The notes below the pieces were generated by a model that did no database searches, was not told the origin of the DNA, and saw only the letters and a program-made list of their open reading frames with translations. This document shows positions 60,782 to 64,000 of a stretch of 64,000 nt of DNA, one piece after another. Source of the DNA: Globodera rostochiensis (Eukaryota > Nematoda > Chromadorea > Rhabditida > Heteroderidae). The translations under genes and the position numbers were made by a program. The stretch covers positions 713,796 to 777,795 of the forward strand of contig JAEVLN010000020.1 of NCBI GenBank assembly GCA_018350325.1, in the 5' to 3' direction. Positions within the stretch are counted from its first letter, which is position 1; each line of letters starts with the position of its first letter.

Positions 60782-63192
60782 CTAATAGAAGTGGTCTTCC
60801 GAGTTGTTGTTGGGGTCGACGGTGTGAAAGAAGACGAACTGGGGCTGGCGTTGCTGCGGCGGAGCCACGTTGAGGTCCGCAATGGAATGGAGTGGTGGCG
60901 GGAGCTGATGGACGAAATGATGGAAGTCTGCCTGGCTGAACGGAGGGGGTGGAGGAGGAGCCGACGACTCCAACGAAGTGGTGGTGTTGGCGGTCAACTC
61001 CAACTCCGACTGATGCTCCAACTCGCTTTCCTCTCCTCCGCCCAATTCAAACTTTTGCATCATTTGATCCGACAGAACATTCACTAAATTTTTGTCATTT
61101 CAAAAAAAAATTTTACCGGACCCCAAGATTTTTGTTACAATTTTATACCCACCATTCTGATCGTATGCAATGGCATTAGTTATCGGCGCAGGTTGATTGA
61201 TCAATGAGTAGGGACAGCCGTAGAAGCGATCGAAGAATTCCGCGCTGCTCCAGTTCAGATTTTTGTCATCGACGGAGTATAGCGGATAAAACAGTTTGGC
61301 ATCAGCGAAAACAGAGTACTTAAGAAAAGATGAGATTGATTATTGAAGCAGGGCCATAGCCAGATTTGAACTTATTTGTCATTTATGAGTAAAATTCCCT
61401 GGTTTTTTTTTGAGGGGGGGGGGGGGTCGGCCAACGATTCAATAGGATGCGTTTGTTTAATTTTAAGGTTTTTAATGCCTATCGAACTTATAATTAGAGA
61501 AGTCAAAACCGACCGGAATGATGTGCTTTGTGAGTTTCATAAAGTCGTAGCTGGCGGTGTTTACGGACTTTTTGAAGCCGAGCAATGCTGACCGAACGGC
61601 ATAGACACCGTTGATGCAAAACTCGAAAGAACGCAACGTGACGCGATACTGAGAGAGCGCATCATTGGAAGGCGGATTGAAAATAGTCGTGTGAACGAGC
61701 AGATTCTGCTGCCAATCGTCGAGCATCTGCTGCTGGACGTTGGGCGTGGTGTTGGGAGGCAGATGGAAGTTGATTTGTAGCATAGTGAGCCCCTTTAAGG
61801 AGAAAATTAAGGATTCGAAATGTAACCCGAACCATCAAATATTTGCCGGACTGAAGGAGACCTGCCACAGAAGCGCCCTTGACAAAGTAAGTGGGCGGTT
61901 CCACCGCGTACTTTTCTTTGGTCGGGTAAAACACTCGACATTCTTCGACAAAAAAACACTTTAAATTAAATTTTAAATAATTTGACACCTCACCAGTCTG
62001 TTCGAACAAATTTCCGACCAAACGGTGGCTCAGTTCATGGTTCCAAGGGTTGATCAGCGGCAGAAGAGCGATGGCCAACGTGAAAAGTTCGTAATTTTGT
62101 GACTTTTTGTTCAGAAACTTTGCACTCAAAAATTCCTCGCAGAAATCAACGAGGAGCTCTTCGTTACGCCATTCTGTCTTCAGCACCCCGCTGTACTAAA
62201 AAGGGAGTAAAATTCGAAAGAGAAAAAGGAAATATTAATAAACATAGTCATCAGCATAGGTGAATCGGATAGGCAGCGACCGTTGCGCAATAGCCTCCTC
62301 AATGCGATGGACGACCTTCCCGCAATTTTGGAACTGACGAAGCTGAACGACAACGCGGATGGGAGTGCGAAGCTTAAAGAATAAACCCATAACATCGGCT
62401 AAATTTCAGTCTAAAGTCTAATGAAAGTGTAAAAATTGCCAAAACCTTTTTAGACTTACACGTATCTGAGACCGGATCTCCTCCACGTTCTTCATCTTCC
62501 CACTGACCAACACGTTGTTCAACTTCACACCATCCTGGCGGCAATTCGTATCGGGAAAATGGATGAGCGACTTGTAGCGAGTCATGAAGTACTGAAAATT
62601 AAAAGGAGTCCCATTTTGCACATGCCCAAACCTGACTCTTCCTGCCACGTGGTCCGATCAGATAGGGATGGTCGGGGAACGGAACATCCATGCACAGTTG
62701 AAGACAATCCGGCTGAATTGAAATCTCGAGTTCGTAATAAACATCCAAAAATGGGGGGGGTCATCTTCGGTCAAAAAAGACAAAAAATAGGGGGCGTAGA
62801 CCAAAAAAAAGGGAAATGCGGAATGAATTGCATTACGCTTTTCGAGTCGAAGTCTAACTTCACACTGCGAGGCGACGTTCGGAAGGATGAGGTTGAATCG
62901 TTGAAAAGAATACTGTCATTGAGTTGCTGAGGCTTCCTTTGACTAACTGGAGTCGGAGGAGGCATCAGACGGGGCACAGGAGTTCTATCTAAAACAATAA
63001 TTTCTGAATAAATATCTGGTTTTGGACAAAGCTACAATAAAGAGAATACCAGAAAATGAAAAAAAGAATGATAAAGAAATGAACTGTTTTCAGCTCGTAC
63101 TTTTTTGCACTGATTTTTGGGGGAGCGGGACGTTTGGGCGCCAGTGACGCGCTGTTTGAGCGCGCCATTTGGTCCCATTTGGACGAGGCCAT
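60782..63192 (-). CDS. Bicaudal-C / GLD-3-like KH-domain RNA-binding protein
   Basis: Start ATG 63192 (MASSKWDQMARSNSASLAPK). The second exon has a Pro/Ser-rich stretch (PVPRLMPPPTPVSQRKPQQL). A KH domain follows: LQLCMDVPFPDHPYLIGPRG with GxxG loop GPRG (about 62690-62620), then SLIHFPDTN and VLVSGKMKNVEEIRSQIR, matching the first KH of Bicaudal-C (HFPDSN, VSIAG, VE-AR-RIR). The chain continues PIRVVVQLRQFQNCGKVVHR, EELLVDFCEEFLSAKFLNKK, YFVKGASVAGLLQSGKYLMV, SQYRVTLRSFEFCINGVYAV and KLFYPLYSVDDKNLNWSSAE, then an acidic, Pro-rich end. Stop 60782-60784. Family members regulate mRNA translation and poly(A) in germline and embryo. Only the first KH is clear; family assignment rests on it. No SAM domain is visible. 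Confidence 0.6.
61349..61440 (-). mobile_element. MITE relic (CAGGGACGTAGC family), one end
   Basis: cagggccatagccag at 61349-61363 is one or two changes from the terminal repeat at 26643; a poly-G stretch (about 61417-61428) follows as in the intact element. The other end is not found. It lies in an intron of the Bicaudal-C-like gene. Confidence 0.35.
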
Positions 63193-64000
63193 TTGGGCGC
63201 CATAACATTATTGAAGAAAATTGATGTGTAAAGGTTCCGTGTAGAGCGCAATGACAGCCAGAAACGTAGAAAATGCCTAATTTGTAAGCAAATCGCTGGA
63301 AACGGAGCATTAGACCTAAGCCTTCCAAGCCAGGATGGCTCAGGCCTAGGCCTATGCTTTTTTATCAAGTGAAGGTTGTCGATTCATCTTTTTTCAAAAA
63401 AGTTATTAAACTCCCCCTACCCCTAGATCGATTTGTCTCATCGAGGGCTGTCGATTGATACCAAAATTGTTCCGATCCATCCACATAAAAAACCCCATTA
63501 GTTCAAGAACGCCATTTTTGCTCGACAAAATGGCGGAATCCCTTACTTTCCCGTGGTAATCCCATTCCCGCCGATCTCTAGTCTGGGCTAAAGAGATTGA
63601 ACTATTCCTGACTTTAAACTTTGCGGCTTTGTAACAGTTTCCTAAATCGGTTAAACAACGGAGCATCATTCTGCGCCAAACCAGGAGGTCCTACAACAGA
63701 AATATTCGATGAGGCCAGAGCTGGTGGTTCCTGTTTCTGGCCTATGATGAGCTCTGCGTCCAGGCCAAAAGGCCTTTTCTGGTTCGCAAGGGTAACGCAC
63801 GAGGCTTTACATATATTTGTGCAAGGGGACCAAGGAGTTGTTCAAAAGACCTTTGAATGGTTCGGCCCATTGATATCCTCACAAAAAGAAAAATATTTGT
63901 CTTCCAAAACAATTTTCATCGTGAAATCTCTTTAAAAAAACTCAAAAATCTCCATTAATTTTTGTCTTTCTCCGTTGGCGACACAATAAAAGGGCCGTTG
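63193..64000. other. Upstream flank of the Bicaudal-C-like gene; end of window
   Basis: About 800 bp without a supported gene. A short palindromic-looking cluster of ggcctaggcc-type sequence lies at 63335-63355. A + strand ORF at 63621-63935 and a minus ORF at 63406-63669 overlap; neither is recognisable. Confidence 0.35.

Noticed and set aside
63290..63370. tRNA-like sequence around ggcctaggccta
   Set aside because: No cloverleaf arms or A/B boxes fit; simple short palindrome.

Overview
The window looks like gene-dense nuclear DNA of a nematode. Genes on both strands are split by many short GT-AG introns. One locus has the nematode tropomyosin (lev-11 type) layout with two promoters and mutually exclusive exon sets, and several genes lie head-to-tail with 100-450 bp gaps. 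Long poly-G/poly-C tracts and GC-rich minisatellites crowd the introns. A tylenchid (cyst-nematode-like) plant parasite is a guess from overall composition only. Exon coordinates below come from reading splice junctions by eye against remembered protein families; no search was run.

Layout. 1-2755 is a near-identical extra copy of the 3' half of the SIN3 gene. 3022-9053 is a full SIN3 gene (PAH1-3, HDAC-interaction region). Then on the + strand come UEV-1/Mms2 (9891-10849) and elongin B (11297-11992). An unrecognised minus-strand gene lies at 12167-13765, followed by a secreted-looking PPPDE-fold protein (14354-15933). A tight + cluster follows: RRP1/Nop52 (16757-18434), NSE1 (18583-20327), nicotinamide riboside kinase (from 20537), and molybdopterin synthase large subunit (to 22192), the last two apparently without a gene boundary. 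HINT (22434-23159) and eEF1A (23369-25126) are on the minus strand. SCAMP (26174-28348) is on +. Tropomyosin (29087-40745), an FNDC3-like fibronectin III protein (45650-55252) and a Bicaudal-C-like KH protein (60782-63192) are on minus.

Mobile and repeat DNA. A 465-bp foldback element with an 8-bp target duplication sits between eEF1A and SCAMP. A second MITE family (ends CAGGGACGTAGC, 8-bp target duplication) has one intact copy in a SCAMP intron and several relics in or near other genes. Three minisatellites occupy the tropomyosin locus and its upstream flank.

The most unusual points are the SIN3 partial duplication, the NRK-MOCS2B continuity with two introns that appear to end in CG rather than AG, the signal-peptide PPPDE protein, a hairpin-rich array lying exactly between two mutually exclusive tropomyosin exons, and a tropomyosin exon present both intact and split. 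There are no rRNA or tRNA genes or CRISPR arrays that I can see.
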